Assembly (NCBI RefSeq): GCF_003311645.1
Contig: NZ_QEST01000048.1
Coordinates: forward strand, 1 to 64,000
DNA from: Streptomyces sp. PT12
GTDB lineage: Bacteria > Actinomycetota > Actinomycetes > Streptomycetales > Streptomycetaceae
DNA length: 64,000 bases
Direction: 5' to 3'
The notes beneath the pieces were generated by a model. That model worked only from the letters and a program-made list of their open reading frames with translations. It was not told where the DNA came from and did no database searches. Made by a program: the position numbers and the translations under genes. Each line of letters opens with the position of its first letter. The stretch's first letter is position 1. This document shows, one piece after another, positions 16,419 through 25,791 of the stretch.

Positions 16419-17816
16419 ATGGCTCGAAAGACGGACCGTCCCGCGTACCGCTGCTCCGAGTGCGGCTGGACGACGGCGAAGTGGCTGGGCCGCTGCCCCG
16501 AGTGCCACGCGTGGGGCACGGTCGAGGAGGTCGGCGGGGCGCCCGCGGTGCGCACCGCCCCCGCGACGCGCGTGGCCTCGCCCGCCGTGCCCATCGGGCA
16601 GGTGGACGGGATGGCGGTGGCGGCGCGTGGCACGGGCGTGCCCGAGCTCGACCGGGTGCTCGGCGGCGGCCTGGTGCCGGGCGCGGTGGTGCTGCTCGCC
16701 GGGGAGCCAGGGGTGGGGAAGTCGACGCTGCTGCTCGACGTGGCGGCCAAGGCGGCCTCCGAGTCGCACCGGACGCTGTATGTCACGGGCGAGGAGTCGG
16801 CGGGCCAGGTGCGGATGCGGGCGGACCGCATCGGAGCCATCCACGACCACCTGTATCTGGCGGCGGAGACGGATCTGGGGTCGGTGCTCGGGCAGCTGGA
16901 CGCGGTGAAGCCCTCGCTCCTGGTGCTCGACTCGGTGCAGACGGTCGCGTCGGCCGAGGTGGACGGCGCGCCTGGCGGGGTGGCGCAGGTGCGCGAGGTG
17001 GCGGGCGCGCTGATCAGGGCGTCCAAGGAGCGCGGCATGGCGACGCTGCTGGTCGGCCACGTCACCAAGGACGGCGCGATCGCGGGCCCTCGGCTGCTTG
17101 AGCACCTGGTCGACGTGGTGCTGCACTTCGAGGGGGACAGGCACGCCAGGCTGCGCCTGGTCCGCGGCCTGAAGAACAGATACGGCGCGACCGACGAGGT
17201 CGGCTGCTTCGAGCTGCACGACGAGGGGATCACCTCGCTCGCCGACCCGTCGGGCCTCTTCCTGACCCGCCGCGACGAGCCGGTGCCAGGGACGTGCCTG
17301 ACGGTGACGATCGAGGGGCGCAGGCCCCTGGTGGCCGAGGTGCAGTCGCTCACGGTGGCCAGCCAGATCCCCTCGCCCCGGCGGACCACCTCGGGCCTGG
17401 AGACGTCGCGGGTGTCGATGATGCTCGCGGTGCTCGAGCAGCGCGGCCAGATATCGGCCCTCGGGAAGAACGACATCTACACCGCGACCGTCGGCGGGGT
17501 GCGCCTTTCCGAGCCCGCGGCAGACCTGGCGGTGGCCCTCGCGCTGGCCAGCGCCGCGAGCGACACCCCGCTCCCGCAGAATCTGGTGGCCATCGGCGAG
17601 GTGGGCCTCGCGGGCGAGGTGCGGCGCGTCACGGGCGTGCAGCGGCGGCTGGCCGAGGCGGCGCGGCTGGGGTTCACCCAGGCGCTCGTGCCCGCGGATT
17701 CAGGGGACAGGCCGCCGGGGATGCGGGTGCGGGAGGTGGCCGACATCGGGGAGGCGCTGCGGGTGCTGCCCGTCCGCGGCGGTGAGCCCGGCGGGCGTCA
17801 GGAGGTGCGCCGGTAG
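16419..17816 (+). CDS. radA: DNA repair protein RadA
   Basis: 465-aa RecA-like ATPase involved in recombination intermediate processing (branch migration). All domains are in order: N-terminal zinc finger YRCSECGW...[11 protein letters not shown] (four Cys, residues about 10-30), Walker [16 protein letters not shown] (about 95-108), Walker [12 protein letters not shown], the RadA-specific KNRYG motif in [16 protein letters not shown], and the C-terminal Lon-protease-like domain ([15 protein letters not shown]...[10 protein letters not shown]). Length is normal. The start is the ATG just before the zinc finger, probably leaderless. disA follows 44 bp downstream, a conserved pairing. Confidence 0.97.
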   Translation: MARKTDRPAYRCSECGWTTAKWLGRCPECHAWGTVEEVGGAPAVRTAPATRVASPAVPIGQVDGMAVAARGTGVPELDRVLGGGLVPGAVVLLAGEPGVGKSTLLLDVAAKAASESHRTLYVTGEESAGQVRMRADRIGAIHDHLYLAAETDLGSVLGQLDAVKPSLLVLDSVQTVASAEVDGAPGGVAQVREVAGALIRASKERGMATLLVGHVTKDGAIAGPRLLEHLVDVVLHFEGDRHARLRLVRGLKNRYGATDEVGCFELHDEGITSLADPSGLFLTRRDEPVPGTCLTVTIEGRRPLVAEVQSLTVASQIPSPRRTTSGLETSRVSMMLAVLEQRGQISALGKNDIYTATVGGVRLSEPAADLAVALALASAASDTPLPQNLVAIGEVGLAGEVRRVTGVQRRLAEAARLGFTQALVPADSGDRPPGMRVREVADIGEALRVLPVRGGEPGGRQEVRR

Positions 17817-17860
17817 ACTCGTGCGCACTTTCCAGCGCACATTCGTCCTCCGGAGGATTC

Positions 17861-18985
17861 ATGGCAGCCAGCGACCGGCCGGCGAGCCCCGGCAGGGCCG
17901 GGGGCGGCTCCGGCGCGGACGGCCTGCTCCGGGCGGCGCTGAGCGCCGTCGCCCCGGGGACCCAGCTGCGCGACGGGCTCGAACGCATCCTCAGGGGGAA
18001 CACCGGGGGCCTCATCGTCCTCGGCATGGACCGCACGGTGGAGTCGCTGTGCACGGGCGGCTTCGTGCTCGACGTGGAGTTCACGGCCACGCGGCTGCGC
18101 GAGCTGTGCAAGCTGGACGGCGCGGTGATCGTCGACCGGGACATCTCGCGCATCGTGCGGGCGGGCGTTCAGCTGGTGCCGGACCCCAGCATCCCCACCG
18201 AGGAGACCGGCACGCGGCACCGCACGGCGCAGCGGGTCTCGATACAGACGGGGTTCCCCGTGGTGTCGGTGAGCCAGTCGATGCGGCTGGTCGCGCTGTA
18301 CGTGGACGGGCAGCGGCGGGTCCTCGAGGACTCGGGCGCGATCCTCTCCCGGGCGAACCAGGCGCTGGCCACCTTGGAGCGGTACAAGCTGCGGCTCGAC
18401 GAGGTGACGGGCACGCTGTCGGCGCTGGAGATCGAGGACCTGGTCACCGTGCGGGACGTGGCCTCGGTGGCGCAGCGCCTGGAGATGGTGCGGCGGATCG
18501 CCGCCGAGATCGCCGGATACGTCGTGGAGCTTGGCACCGACGGGCGGCTGCTCTCGCTCCAGCTCGACGAGCTGATCGCGGGCGTCGAGCCCGAACGGCA
18601 CCTGATCGTGCGCGACTACCTGCCCGACTCGGTCGGCAAGCGCTCGCGGAAGGTGGGCACGGCGCTGGCGGAGCTCGACGGCCTCGGCCATGCGGAGCTC
18701 CTCGAACTACCGCTGGTGGCCCGCGGGTTGGGCTTCGGCTCGGCGCCCGAGTCGCTCGACACGGCGGTCTCGCCGCGCGGCTTCAGGCTGCTGGCCAAGG
18801 TGCCGAGGCTCCCAGGGCTTGTCATCGACCGCCTGGTGGACCACTTCGGCGGGCTCCAGAAGCTGCTCGCCGCGAGCGTGGACGACCTCCAGGCCGTGGA
18901 CGGCGTGGGCGAGACCCGCGCCCGCTCGGTACGCGAGGGACTGTCCCGCCTCGCCGAGTCCTCGATCCTCGAACGCTACGTCTGA
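17861..18985 (+). CDS. disA: DNA integrity scanning protein DisA (diadenylate cyclase)
   Basis: 374 aa; makes the second messenger c-di-AMP from two ATP and scans DNA for branched structures. The N-terminal DAC domain carries the catalytic DGA motif ([12 protein letters not shown]) and the RHR motif ([11 protein letters not shown]). A helical linker and a C-terminal tandem helix-hairpin-helix DNA-binding domain follow ([36 protein letters not shown]). The ribosome site GGAGG lies directly upstream of ATG 17861. Coupling to radA fits joint DNA-damage functions. The 227 bp after its stop hold only short heptamer repeats (GTGCCGC-like near 19000-19030) and the 19-bp duplication. Confidence 0.97.
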   Translation: MAASDRPASPGRAGGGSGADGLLRAALSAVAPGTQLRDGLERILRGNTGGLIVLGMDRTVESLCTGGFVLDVEFTATRLRELCKLDGAVIVDRDISRIVRAGVQLVPDPSIPTEETGTRHRTAQRVSIQTGFPVVSVSQSMRLVALYVDGQRRVLEDSGAILSRANQALATLERYKLRLDEVTGTLSALEIEDLVTVRDVASVAQRLEMVRRIAAEIAGYVVELGTDGRLLSLQLDELIAGVEPERHLIVRDYLPDSVGKRSRKVGTALAELDGLGHAELLELPLVARGLGFGSAPESLDTAVSPRGFRLLAKVPRLPGLVIDRLVDHFGGLQKLLAASVDDLQAVDGVGETRARSVREGLSRLAESSILERYV

Positions 18986-19174
18986 GACACCGCGCACGCT
19001 TGCCGCGTGCCGCGTGCCGCTTGCCGCTCGACCGACCCCGTGCGCCCCCCTCCGGCTCGGACACCGAGCGCCACCGCCCCCGCGATGCCATCGGAACCCC
19101 GCCCACAGGACCGCCGCCTCGGCAGCCAGCCGATCGAGGCCACGCCCGTGATCCGCCGCCGCACCCCGTCGGCC

Positions 19175-19215
19175 CACCGCGCCTGAGGCGTCAGCTCACC
19201 GCGCCTGAGGCGTCA
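19175..19215. repeat. 19-bp direct repeat with CGCC-TGA-GGCG palindromes ending at a stop codon
   Basis: CACCGCGCCTGAGGCGTCA at 19175-19193 and 19197-19215. The TCA of the second copy is the stop of the minus gene at 19213. Each copy holds an 11-bp CGCC-N3-GGCG palindrome like those in 3023-3358. Confidence 0.85.
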
Positions 19216-20016
19216 ATCGTTGTCCAGGACGAACGAGATCTGGGCCACCGGGTGGTCGGGCAGCTGGGCCTTGGCCACATAGGTGCCCGCGGCGGCGGCG
19301 CGGCCCCGCGAGCCTTCGCAGTCCTCGGGCGAGTGGCGCCGGTCCCAGGTGAGGGTGTGGGTCACGGAGCCGCCCGCGGCCACGGCCACCGGGTCGGAGC
19401 CCGGGCCCTCGGGGCACCGCGCGGACGACCACACCTCGTTGTCGTCCTCGTCGGTCACCAGCACGGTCAGCGCGTCGTGCCCGAAGTCCAGGCGGCACGC
19501 GGAGCTCGAGCCGTTCTCCGCGGTGAGCCGCAGCTCGGGCTCGTCGCCCGCGGCGTACTCGTTGCTCGCGCTCGACAGCGTCACCGTCACCGCGCCGGTC
19601 GTGCACGCGGGAACGCCCGCCGGGTCGAGCCCCGCCCCGTCGCCGTTCCCCGAGCCGTCGCCGTCCTCTTCGCCTTCGCCCGAGGTGTCGCCCGTGGCGT
19701 CGTCCCCCTCGCCGCCCTCGCTCCCGGCCTCGCCGTCGCCCTCGCCGTCCTCGTCGTCGTTCGGCGGATCGTCGCGCCCACCGGGGCGCTCGTCGATGAG
19801 CGACTCCGATGGCGTGGGTCCCGGCGTGATCGACTCGGCGGGGCCGCCCCTGCCGTCGTCGCCCCCCGCCGTCTCCTCCCCGTCCCCGCCCCCGCCAGGA
19901 CGCAGCGCCCAGATGATGAGCAGGGCCACCACCGCGATCAACAGCAGGAGAACGCCCCGGCGCCGCCAGTAGATCGACGACGGCAGCGGCCCGACCGGAG
20001 TGCGCAGAGATCCCAC
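19213..20016 (-). CDS. Membrane-anchored extracytoplasmic protein with acidic linker
   Basis: 267 aa from GTG 20016. One N-terminal TM (GVLLLLIAVVALLIIWAL, about residues 21-38) precedes about 100 residues of disordered Gly/Asp/Glu/Ser-rich linker. The C-terminal beta-sandwich-like domain (about 135-265) has four cysteines (PACTTG, SSACRLDFG, ARCPEGPG, PEDCEGS) that could form two disulfides. It resembles Streptomyces anchored proteins of DUF4232-like type, but the family is uncertain. Leaderless start after TAAGGT. Convergent with disA. Confidence 0.75.
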   Translation of the reverse strand: MGSLRTPVGPLPSSIYWRRRGVLLLLIAVVALLIIWALRPGGGGDGEETAGGDDGRGGPAESITPGPTPSESLIDERPGGRDDPPNDDEDGEGDGEAGSEGGEGDDATGDTSGEGEEDGDGSGNGDGAGLDPAGVPACTTGAVTVTLSSASNEYAAGDEPELRLTAENGSSSACRLDFGHDALTVLVTDEDDNEVWSSARCPEGPGSDPVAVAAGGSVTHTLTWDRRHSPEDCEGSRGRAAAAGTYVAKAQLPDHPVAQISFVLDND

Positions 20017-20022
20017 GCGGAA

Positions 20023-20028
20023 ACCTTA
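20023..20028 (-). promoter_or_regulatory. -10 box TAAGGT, leaderless GTG at 20016
   Basis: TAAGGT, 6 nt, then GTG 20016. Confidence 0.55.
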
Positions 20029-20150
20029 CGAGACTTCCGTCACCCCGGTGCGCCCCAGCCCCCGCTTGCCAGGGCACTGTTGGGTATCAACACGCGCGGG
20101 GAGCGGGCCGCTTTGTGCCGTGCCGCCGCCGTGCCAGGATCGCCTTTGCC

Positions 20151-21074
20151 ATGACTGCGACGACTGCGACGACAGCAACGAGTACGACGCCGCCCACCGC
20201 CCTGCACACCCCGGTCATCGACTGGTTCGCCCAGCACGCCCGCGACCTGCCCTGGCGTCGCCCCGAAGCGGGCGCCTGGGGCGTCATGGTCAGCGAGTTC
20301 ATGCTCCAGCAGACACCCGTCAGCCGCGTGCTGCCGGTCTACGAGGAGTGGCTGCGCCGCTGGCCGCGCCCGGCCGACCTGGCCGCCGAACCCGCGGGCG
20401 AGGCCGTGCGCGCCTGGGGGCGCCTCGGCTACCCCCGGCGCGCGCTGCGCCTGCACAGCGCCGCGGCGGCCATAGCGGAACGGCACGGCGGCGAGGTGCC
20501 GACGGACCATCACCAGCTGCTCGCGCTCCCGGGGATCGGCGAGTACACCGCGGCGGCGGTGGCCTCGTTCGCCTACGGCCAGCGCCACGCGGTGCTCGAC
20601 ACCAATGTGCGGCGGGTGTTCGCGCGCGTGGTCAGCGGCACCGAGTACCCGCCGAACGCCACGACCGCCGCCGAGCGCAAGCTCGCCAGGATGCTGCTGC
20701 CCGAGGAGCCCGCGATCGCCGCCAAGTGGGCCGCGGCCACGATGGAGCTTGGCGCGCTGTTGTGCACGGCGCGCGGCCCGGAGTGCGGGCGCTGCCCGAT
20801 CGCCGAGTTGTGCGCCTGGCGCAAGGCGGGCTCCCCGGCGCACGAGGGCCCGCCGCGGCGCGGCCAGACGTACGCCGGGACGGACCGCCAGGTGCGCGGC
20901 AGGCTCCTTGCGGTGCTGCGCGAGGCCGCGGGTCCCGTCGAGCGTTCGCTGCTCGACCGGGTGTGGCACGACCCGGAGCAACGCGCCAGGGCGCTGGGCG
21001 GTCTGGTCGGCGACGGCCTCGCCGAGCGCCTGCCCGACGGCCGCTACCGGCTGCCGGGCACGGCGGCGGGCTGA
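20151..21074 (+). CDS. mutY: A/G-specific adenine DNA glycosylase
   Basis: 307-aa base-excision glycosylase that removes adenine opposite 8-oxoguanine. The HhH-GPD core is clear: LPWRRPEAGAWGVMVSEFML, QQTPVSRVLPVYEEW, helix-hairpin-helix LLALPGIGEYTAAAVASFAY and the catalytic Asp in HAVLDTNVRRVF. The [4Fe-4S] cluster ligands are present as CTARGPECGRCPIAELC (C-X6-C-X2-C-X5-C). The C-terminal region is shorter than the Nudix-like domain of E. coli MutY, as in other actinomycetes. ATG 20151 begins a Thr/Ala-rich leader (MTATTATTATSTT) of about 15 residues before the conserved core, so the exact start is less sure. Confidence 0.93.
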   Translation: MTATTATTATSTTPPTALHTPVIDWFAQHARDLPWRRPEAGAWGVMVSEFMLQQTPVSRVLPVYEEWLRRWPRPADLAAEPAGEAVRAWGRLGYPRRALRLHSAAAAIAERHGGEVPTDHHQLLALPGIGEYTAAAVASFAYGQRHAVLDTNVRRVFARVVSGTEYPPNATTAAERKLARMLLPEEPAIAAKWAAATMELGALLCTARGPECGRCPIAELCAWRKAGSPAHEGPPRRGQTYAGTDRQVRGRLLAVLREAAGPVERSLLDRVWHDPEQRARALGGLVGDGLAERLPDGRYRLPGTAAG

Positions 21075-21174
21075 CCGCCGCCCACCCAGTGGCTCAGCGG
21101 GGGCAACGCCGACCTCGTGTCGGCGCCCTCGCCGAGCCACGGCCCGACGGCGAACGGTCGCGGGCCAGCTCACC

Positions 21175-22047
21175 CTAGGGCCTGGCCACCGCCCAAGCCC
21201 CCGCAGCGGCGGCGCGGACCGCGTAGGTCTCGAACGGCGTGGCCTCGCGCCCGAGCACCCGGCGCACGCCGTCGACCGGCTCGGCGACGGCGCCGGTGCG
21301 CATCACCTCGAACATCGCGTTCAGCCCTTCGGCCGCCTCGGCGGGCCAGCCATCGGCGAGCAGTTCGGCGCGGTACTCATCGGGGGTCAGCTCCACCGAG
21401 GCGATCGGCCGCCCCGCGGCGCGCGCCACGATGTCCACTGCCTCGGCGAACGTCAGCGCCCGCGGCCCCGACAGCTCGTACGTACGCCCGTGGTGGCCCT
21501 CGCCGGTCAGCAGCGCGACGGCCACGTCGGCCACGTCGTCGAGGTCGACGAACGGCTCGGGGACCCCGCCCGTCGGCAGCGCGAGGCGGCCTTCGACGAG
21601 AGGGCGGTGCCAAAGGTCCTCGTCGAAGTTCTGGTTGAAGTTATTGGGCCGGATCACGGACCACTCGACGCCCGAGGCGCGCACGGCCCGTTCGGCCTCG
21701 GTGACGCCCGCGGCGAAGGAGGCGCCGTCGAAGAGGTCGGAGCCGCGCCCCGAGAGCAGCACGACGCGTCGGGTGCCCGCGGCGACGGCCGCCTTGACGA
21801 AGTCGCCGGTGGGCGCGGGGTCGTCGGGGGCGACGAGGTAGACGGCCACGGCCCCGTCGACGGCCCGCTCCCAGGTGGCGCGTTCGGCCCAGTCGAAACG
21901 CACCTCGCCCGAACGGGACGCGGCGCGGACCGTGTGGCCCGCGACGCGCAGGCGGGCGGCCACACGGCGGCCCGTCTTGCCGGTGCCGCCGAGGACGAGG
22001 AACGCGCCGGACGAGGAAGAAGGGGAAGTTGAAAGGGAATCAGTCAT
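21175..22047 (-). CDS. NmrA-family NAD(P)-binding oxidoreductase
   Basis: 290-aa atypical short-chain dehydrogenase of the NmrA/NAD(P)-binding type. The N-terminal nucleotide motif is FLVLGGTGKTGRRVAARL (GGTGxTG). The body follows the family (AVYLVAPDD, RRVVLLSGRGSD, WSVIRPNNFNQNF, EPFVDLDDVADVAVALLTGEGHHGRTYELSGP). Members either reduce small molecules or sense redox state; no catalytic YxxxK is obvious. It is divergent from an AraC regulator 79 bp away, a common arrangement in which that regulator controls the oxidoreductase. Confidence 0.9.
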   Translation of the reverse strand: MTDSLSTSPSSSSGAFLVLGGTGKTGRRVAARLRVAGHTVRAASRSGEVRFDWAERATWERAVDGAVAVYLVAPDDPAPTGDFVKAAVAAGTRRVVLLSGRGSDLFDGASFAAGVTEAERAVRASGVEWSVIRPNNFNQNFDEDLWHRPLVEGRLALPTGGVPEPFVDLDDVADVAVALLTGEGHHGRTYELSGPRALTFAEAVDIVARAAGRPIASVELTPDEYRAELLADGWPAEAAEGLNAMFEVMRTGAVAEPVDGVRRVLGREATPFETYAVRAAAAGAWAVARP

Positions 22048-22114
22048 GGCTGCCAGCCTGGTCTGCCGGGGCCGTCGCGCCCATGGGCGACCGTACGGAC
22101 CGCATGCGCGACCG

Positions 22115-22120
22115 TACCGT
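22115..22120 (+). promoter_or_regulatory. -10 box TACCGT, leaderless ATG at 22127
   Basis: TACCGT, 6 nt, then ATG 22127. Confidence 0.5.
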
Positions 22121-22126
22121 TGACGC

Positions 22127-23014
22127 ATGGATCCCTTCGACGACCTGCTGCGCGGCGTGCGCACCGACGGCGCGCTGTTCGACCTGTCACGGCTCGGGCC
22201 CTCGGCGCCGGGGCCCCTGGGTGAGGGCGCGGCGCTGACGCTGTGCTCCACGCTGCGGGGCGAGGCGTGGGTGGCGGGGCGGCGGGTGCCGGTGGGCGAG
22301 GCGGCGGTGGTGAAGGGGCCGGAGCCGTTCGAGGTGCGCGGCGACGGGCTGCTGCTCACCGGCGTCTACCGGCTGAGCGGAGAGGTGCCGCGCCGCCTGC
22401 TGCGGGTGCTGCCCCGGATGCTGGTGGTGCCGGACGACGACGGCTGCGCCGAGCTGCGCGGCTTTCTGGAGGCGCAGCTGTGCGCGACGCGGCCGGGGCG
22501 GCAGATCGTGCTCGACCGGATGCTGGACTGGCTGCTGGTGTGCGCGCTGCGTGACTGGTTCGACGGGCCCGATTCGGAGCCGCCCGGCTGGTATGTGGCG
22601 CTGGGCGACCCGGTGGTGGGCGCGGCGCTGCGGGCGATGCACGAGGCGCCGGGCGCCGCCTGGGCGCTGGCGTCGCTGGCCGCCGAGGCGGGCGTCTCGC
22701 GCACGACGCTGGCCAAGCGCTTCACCGAGCTGGTCGGCCAGGCGCCGCTCGCCTATCTGACCGAGTGGCGCATGGCGCTTGCCGCCGACCTGCTGACCGG
22801 GGAGCCGGGAGCGACCGTGGGCAGCGTCGCGCGGCGGGTCGGGTACGCCGATCCGTTCGGCTTCAGCGCGGCGTTCAAGCGGGTGCGGGGCGTCAGCCCG
22901 TCCGCCTACCGGGCGGCGGGGACCGCGGGGGCGGCGGCTACAGCTGGAACCACACCGTCTTCCCCGGCCCTGGCACGTGGTGGCACACCTCGAGGCGCCG
23001 TGCGCAGCGGGTGA
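22127..23014 (+). CDS. AraC family transcriptional regulator
   Basis: 295 aa. The N-terminal half is a cupin-like AraC_binding domain of the Cupin_6 type (ALFDLSRLGP...WVAGRRVPVGEAAVVKGPEPFEV). The C-terminal half (about 165-265) has two HTH motifs: WALASLAAEAGVSRTTLAKR, and TVGSVARRVGYADPFGFSAAFKRV, ending GVSPSAYR, the AraC signature. It is divergent from the NmrA-family gene, its likely target. The 3' end overlaps the convergent RsbW-like gene by 77 bp. Confidence 0.93.
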   Translation: MDPFDDLLRGVRTDGALFDLSRLGPSAPGPLGEGAALTLCSTLRGEAWVAGRRVPVGEAAVVKGPEPFEVRGDGLLLTGVYRLSGEVPRRLLRVLPRMLVVPDDDGCAELRGFLEAQLCATRPGRQIVLDRMLDWLLVCALRDWFDGPDSEPPGWYVALGDPVVGAALRAMHEAPGAAWALASLAAEAGVSRTTLAKRFTELVGQAPLAYLTEWRMALAADLLTGEPGATVGSVARRVGYADPFGFSAAFKRVRGVSPSAYRAAGTAGAAATAGTTPSSPALARGGTPRGAVRSG

Positions 23015-23363
23015 CGAGCAGCAGGCCGCGGCCACTCTCCCACGTCGCGGGCGGGGGCCGCTCGGGAACGGCCGGGTCGCCGGGCGCGCGGTCGTGGACC
23101 TGTACCTGGAGGTCGCCCTCGGAGGACCAGCAGGCGTGCACGTCGACCGGGGGCGGCGTCCGGCAGCCAAGGGAGGCGCGCACGGCGTTGCTCACCACCT
23201 CGGATGTCAGCAGGATGGCCGTCTCGATCAGCTCGGGGTTGGCCGGGACCACCGTGGTCAGGGCCGTGCGCATGGCCTGGCGGGCGTTGCGCACCCACAC
23301 GGGCTGGGCCGGGAAGCGCAAGGAGAAGTCCGCGGTCCCGGACCGCACGGGGACAAGACACAT
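22938..23363 (-). CDS. RsbW-like ATP-binding anti-sigma regulatory kinase
   Basis: 141-aa single-domain GHKL ATPase of the kind abundant in Streptomyces. N-box EVVSNAVRAS (family ExxxNAxxH-like), the D-box is diverged to VHDRAPGDP, and a G-box ESGRGLLLV. These proteins bind anti-anti-sigma factors or sigma factors; the partner is not nearby. ATG 23363 has GGAGGA about 9 nt upstream. The last 77 bp overlap the AraC gene tail to tail on the opposite strand. Confidence 0.88.
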   Translation of the reverse strand: MCLVPVRSGTADFSLRFPAQPVWVRNARQAMRTALTTVVPANPELIETAILLTSEVVSNAVRASLGCRTPPPVDVHACWSSEGDLQVQVHDRAPGDPAVPERPPPATWESGRGLLLVTRCARRLEVCHHVPGPGKTVWFQL

Positions 23364-23503
23364 GAGACGCTCCTCCGTGGCGACCGCGATGTGTCGCACA
23401 TCACTCTTCACGAGTGCCTTCTCCGGCGGTCCCCAACCCCCTGAACGACCGACACATCCCGCCGGAAATCAGTGCGTCAGGCCCCGCTGGACATCCACGG
23501 CGA

Positions 23504-24358
23504 TCAGCGCATGGACGGGCCCGGCGGGTGGCGCGTGAACCACTCCGCGATCACCTCCTCGACCCGCTCGGCCACCGGCAGCTGGGGCGCGGGCTCCTTG
23601 CCAGGCCGCTCGGCCAGCGGATGGCCGAGGCCGGGTATGGATGCGAGCCTGACCCGCCCCGGATCGGCGTACCGCCCGCGCAGCGCGGCGGTCAGCTCGT
23701 CGGCGTCCCGCCGCAGCCCCGCGTGGTCGAGCTCCCCGCTCACCACAAGCAGCGCGGGCGCCGGGTCGAGCGCGGCGATGTCCCCGGCCCGCGCGACGAA
23801 GTCGAGCCGGTCGGCCGCCTCGCGCGACCGCTCGGTCCAGGGGTGCGGGCGCCCGGTGTCGGTCTCGACCAGCTCCGCGACGGAACGCGCCCTGATCGCG
23901 GGGTTGACCAGCGCGACCGCGGCGACCGGGACCGGCGCCCCGGTCAGCACCCGCAGGGCGACGCCGCCCCCGAGCGACCCGCCGACCAGGCCGATCGGCC
24001 CCTCGTCCACGGGGAAGCGCGCGCGCAGCGCCGCGAGCGCCGCGGGGAACTCCTCGGCGCCCTGCCGCGTCACCGGGTCCGCGTAGTCCAGCACCGCGTC
24101 GCGGCGGATCCGCTCCGTGACGGCGGCCTCCCCGCCCGGCAGCGCACGCTCCCCGCACCACGGCAGCCCCAGATGAACGCGCCAGGCCCGCACCCCGGTC
24201 AGCGGCAGCGCCGCGGCGAACGCCCCATGCGTGCTCGGCGCGTCCATCATGTGCCAGGTCACCACCAGCGGTGCCCGCTCATCGCCGCCCCCCGCGGGAG
24301 GCAGCGCCGTGAACGGCACCCCGGCCGCCTCGCCCGTGATCGCGCTCCCGGTCGTCAT
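23504..24358 (-). CDS. Alpha/beta hydrolase (dienelactone hydrolase/prolyl oligopeptidase type)
   Basis: 284 aa. The nucleophile elbow GLVGGSLGGGVAL carries Ser, a later Asp is in VVSGELDHAGLRRDADEL, and the likely catalytic His is in IPGLGHPLAERP. The N-terminal strand VTWHMMDAPSTHGAF fits the fold. Substrate unknown. No signal peptide. ATG 24358 lies 6 nt after TACGGT, suggesting a leaderless mRNA. The 140 bp between its stop and the RsbW-like start hold nothing else recognisable. Confidence 0.87.
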   Translation of the reverse strand: MTTGSAITGEAAGVPFTALPPAGGGDERAPLVVTWHMMDAPSTHGAFAAALPLTGVRAWRVHLGLPWCGERALPGGEAAVTERIRRDAVLDYADPVTRQGAEEFPAALAALRARFPVDEGPIGLVGGSLGGGVALRVLTGAPVPVAAVALVNPAIRARSVAELVETDTGRPHPWTERSREAADRLDFVARAGDIAALDPAPALLVVSGELDHAGLRRDADELTAALRGRYADPGRVRLASIPGLGHPLAERPGKEPAPQLPVAERVEEVIAEWFTRHPPGPSMR

Positions 24359-24364
24359 GACGGC

Positions 24365-24370
24365 ACCGTA
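24365..24370 (-). promoter_or_regulatory. -10 box TACGGT, leaderless ATG at 24358
   Basis: TACGGT, 6 nt, then ATG 24358. Confidence 0.5.
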
Positions 24371-24445
24371 GCCCCCATCGGGGCGTCCCCGGCCGCCGCT
24401 CTGCCACGGGCGAATCCCCGCTCGCCCCCGCTCACCCCGCGCACG

Positions 24446-24856
24446 TCAGGCCGCCAACTGCCGCGGCAGGGGCCCGAGCGAGGCCGCGACCCGCTCGCGC
24501 AGCAGCCGGTATTCCGCCCTGCGGCGACGCGGCGGACCCGGTGGGCGCACCACCACGCGGGCCCCCGTGATGACCTGGCCGAGCCGGAACTGGTCCCGCG
24601 TCAGATCGATGTCTATGCCGCTGGCCAGGCGATTCCACCAGTGGTAGCCAGCCCGCTCGCCGTCGAGGGACACCTCCCCCACCACCAGGTCGCCGCCGAA
24701 GATGTCGTGCACCACGAGCGCGGTGATGTCGCAGTGCCCCCACGCGGGATTGTCGGGGGTCCAGGGGGCGCGCAGCACGTCGTCGGGCGAGCACGTGTCG
24801 GCGGCCCAGGCGGTGCGGAGGGCCGCGGCGATCTCGGTCAGGGTCCACGGAGCCAT
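24446..24856 (-). CDS. YunG-like hypothetical protein
   Basis: 136 aa. The segment NPAWGHCDITALVVHDIFGGDLVVG, followed by HWWNRL and IDIDLTRDQF, matches what I remember of the YunG family (conserved Trp-Gly-His-Cys, then a His-Trp pair and an Asp). This resembles a cysteine-protease-like or ligand-binding fold. No characterised function is known to me. It lies 13 bp downstream of the tag gene, so the two are probably co-transcribed. Confidence 0.75.
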   Translation of the reverse strand: MAPWTLTEIAAALRTAWAADTCSPDDVLRAPWTPDNPAWGHCDITALVVHDIFGGDLVVGEVSLDGERAGYHWWNRLASGIDIDLTRDQFRLGQVITGARVVVRPPGPPRRRRAEYRLLRERVAASLGPLPRQLAA

Positions 24857-24869
24857 CGCGCGCGCCCTC

Positions 24870-25457
24870 TCACATCTCCGCGCGGACGCAGCAGTCCGCC
24901 AGGTGGTCGTTGACCAGGCCGCACGCCTGCATCAGCGCATAGGCCGTGGTGGGCCCGACGAAGCGGAACCCGCGCGCCTTGAGCGCCTTCGACAGCGCCA
25001 CCGACTCCGGCGTGGTGGCCAGGATGTCCCCGGTCGCCCGCGGCACCCGCACGCCGTCGGGATCGGGCGCGTGCGACCAGATCAGCTCCGTCAGCTCGCC
25101 CTCGGCCCACCCGGCGGCCACCTTGGCGTTGCCGATGGCGGCCTCGATCTTCAGGCGATTCCTGATGATCCCCGCGTCGCCGAGCAGCCGCTTCACGTCC
25201 TCGCCCGTGAACGCCGCCACCTTCTCGATGCTGAACCCCGCGAACGCCGCCCTGAACCCCTCCCGTCTCCGCAGGATCGTCAGCCACGAGAGGCCCGACT
25301 GGAACGCCTCGAGGCACAGCCGCTCGAACAGCGCGTCGTCCCCGCGCACGGGGCGTCCCCACTCGGTGTCGTGATACTCGCGGTAGTCATCGGGCGCCAC
25401 CCCCCAGGGGCAGCGCCGTCGCCCGTCGGGCCCGGCCACGGTCAGCGTCGTCTCCAT
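24870..25457 (-). CDS. tag: DNA-3-methyladenine glycosylase I
   Basis: 195-aa repair glycosylase for 3-methyladenine. Conserved regions: RRRCPWGVAPDDYREYHDTEWGRP at the N-terminus (first zinc Cys, substrate-pocket Trp and Glu), LFERLCLEAFQSGLSW, IEAAIGNA, and the C-terminal zinc ligands in NDHLADCC. Length is normal for the family. ATG 25457 is preferred over TTG 25487, which has no ribosome site. Confidence 0.95.
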   Translation of the reverse strand: METTLTVAGPDGRRRCPWGVAPDDYREYHDTEWGRPVRGDDALFERLCLEAFQSGLSWLTILRRREGFRAAFAGFSIEKVAAFTGEDVKRLLGDAGIIRNRLKIEAAIGNAKVAAGWAEGELTELIWSHAPDPDGVRVPRATGDILATTPESVALSKALKARGFRFVGPTTAYALMQACGLVNDHLADCCVRAEM

Positions 25458-25490
25458 GGCTCCGAGTCTGCCGGAGGGGTCTGACAATCC

Positions 25491-25730
25491 TCAGGTCCCG
25501 AGCGGCTGGGAGGGCACTTCCCGCAGGTAGAGGGCCCCGCAGCTGTGGCAGAACACCTCGTCGGTGCGCCCCCAGTCCGTCCCGGGCCGCGTCTCGGCGT
25601 TCTCGCGGAGCCGCCGCCCGCACATCGCGACATGGCCGATCTCGCCGTTGTTGCGCTCCCTCACCATGTGCCAGGTCTTCACCTCGTCCGGCGCGTCGTA
25701 CCGGTACTCGGCGCGCACCACGTGTCGCAC
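25491..25730 (-). CDS. Small Cys-containing hypothetical protein (79 aa)
   Basis: Starts at GTG 25730 with GGAGGTGG about 7 nt upstream; an in-frame ATG at 25760 would add ten Gly-rich residues. The protein has VAMCGRRL and, 28 residues on, VFCHSCGALYL, a possible C-X(n)-C-H-x-C zinc site. Short proteins of this type are common in Streptomyces, but I know of no function. It is divergent from the NACHT gene (75 bp between starts) and ends 34 bp upstream of the tag gene's start. Confidence 0.72.
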   Translation of the reverse strand: MRHVVRAEYRYDAPDEVKTWHMVRERNNGEIGHVAMCGRRLRENAETRPGTDWGRTDEVFCHSCGALYLREVPSQPLGT

Positions 25731-25791
25731 GCGGCCACCTCCGTCCTCGCCTCGTCCCATGGTCACCCCGCCACGCCACCCCTGCCACCGC

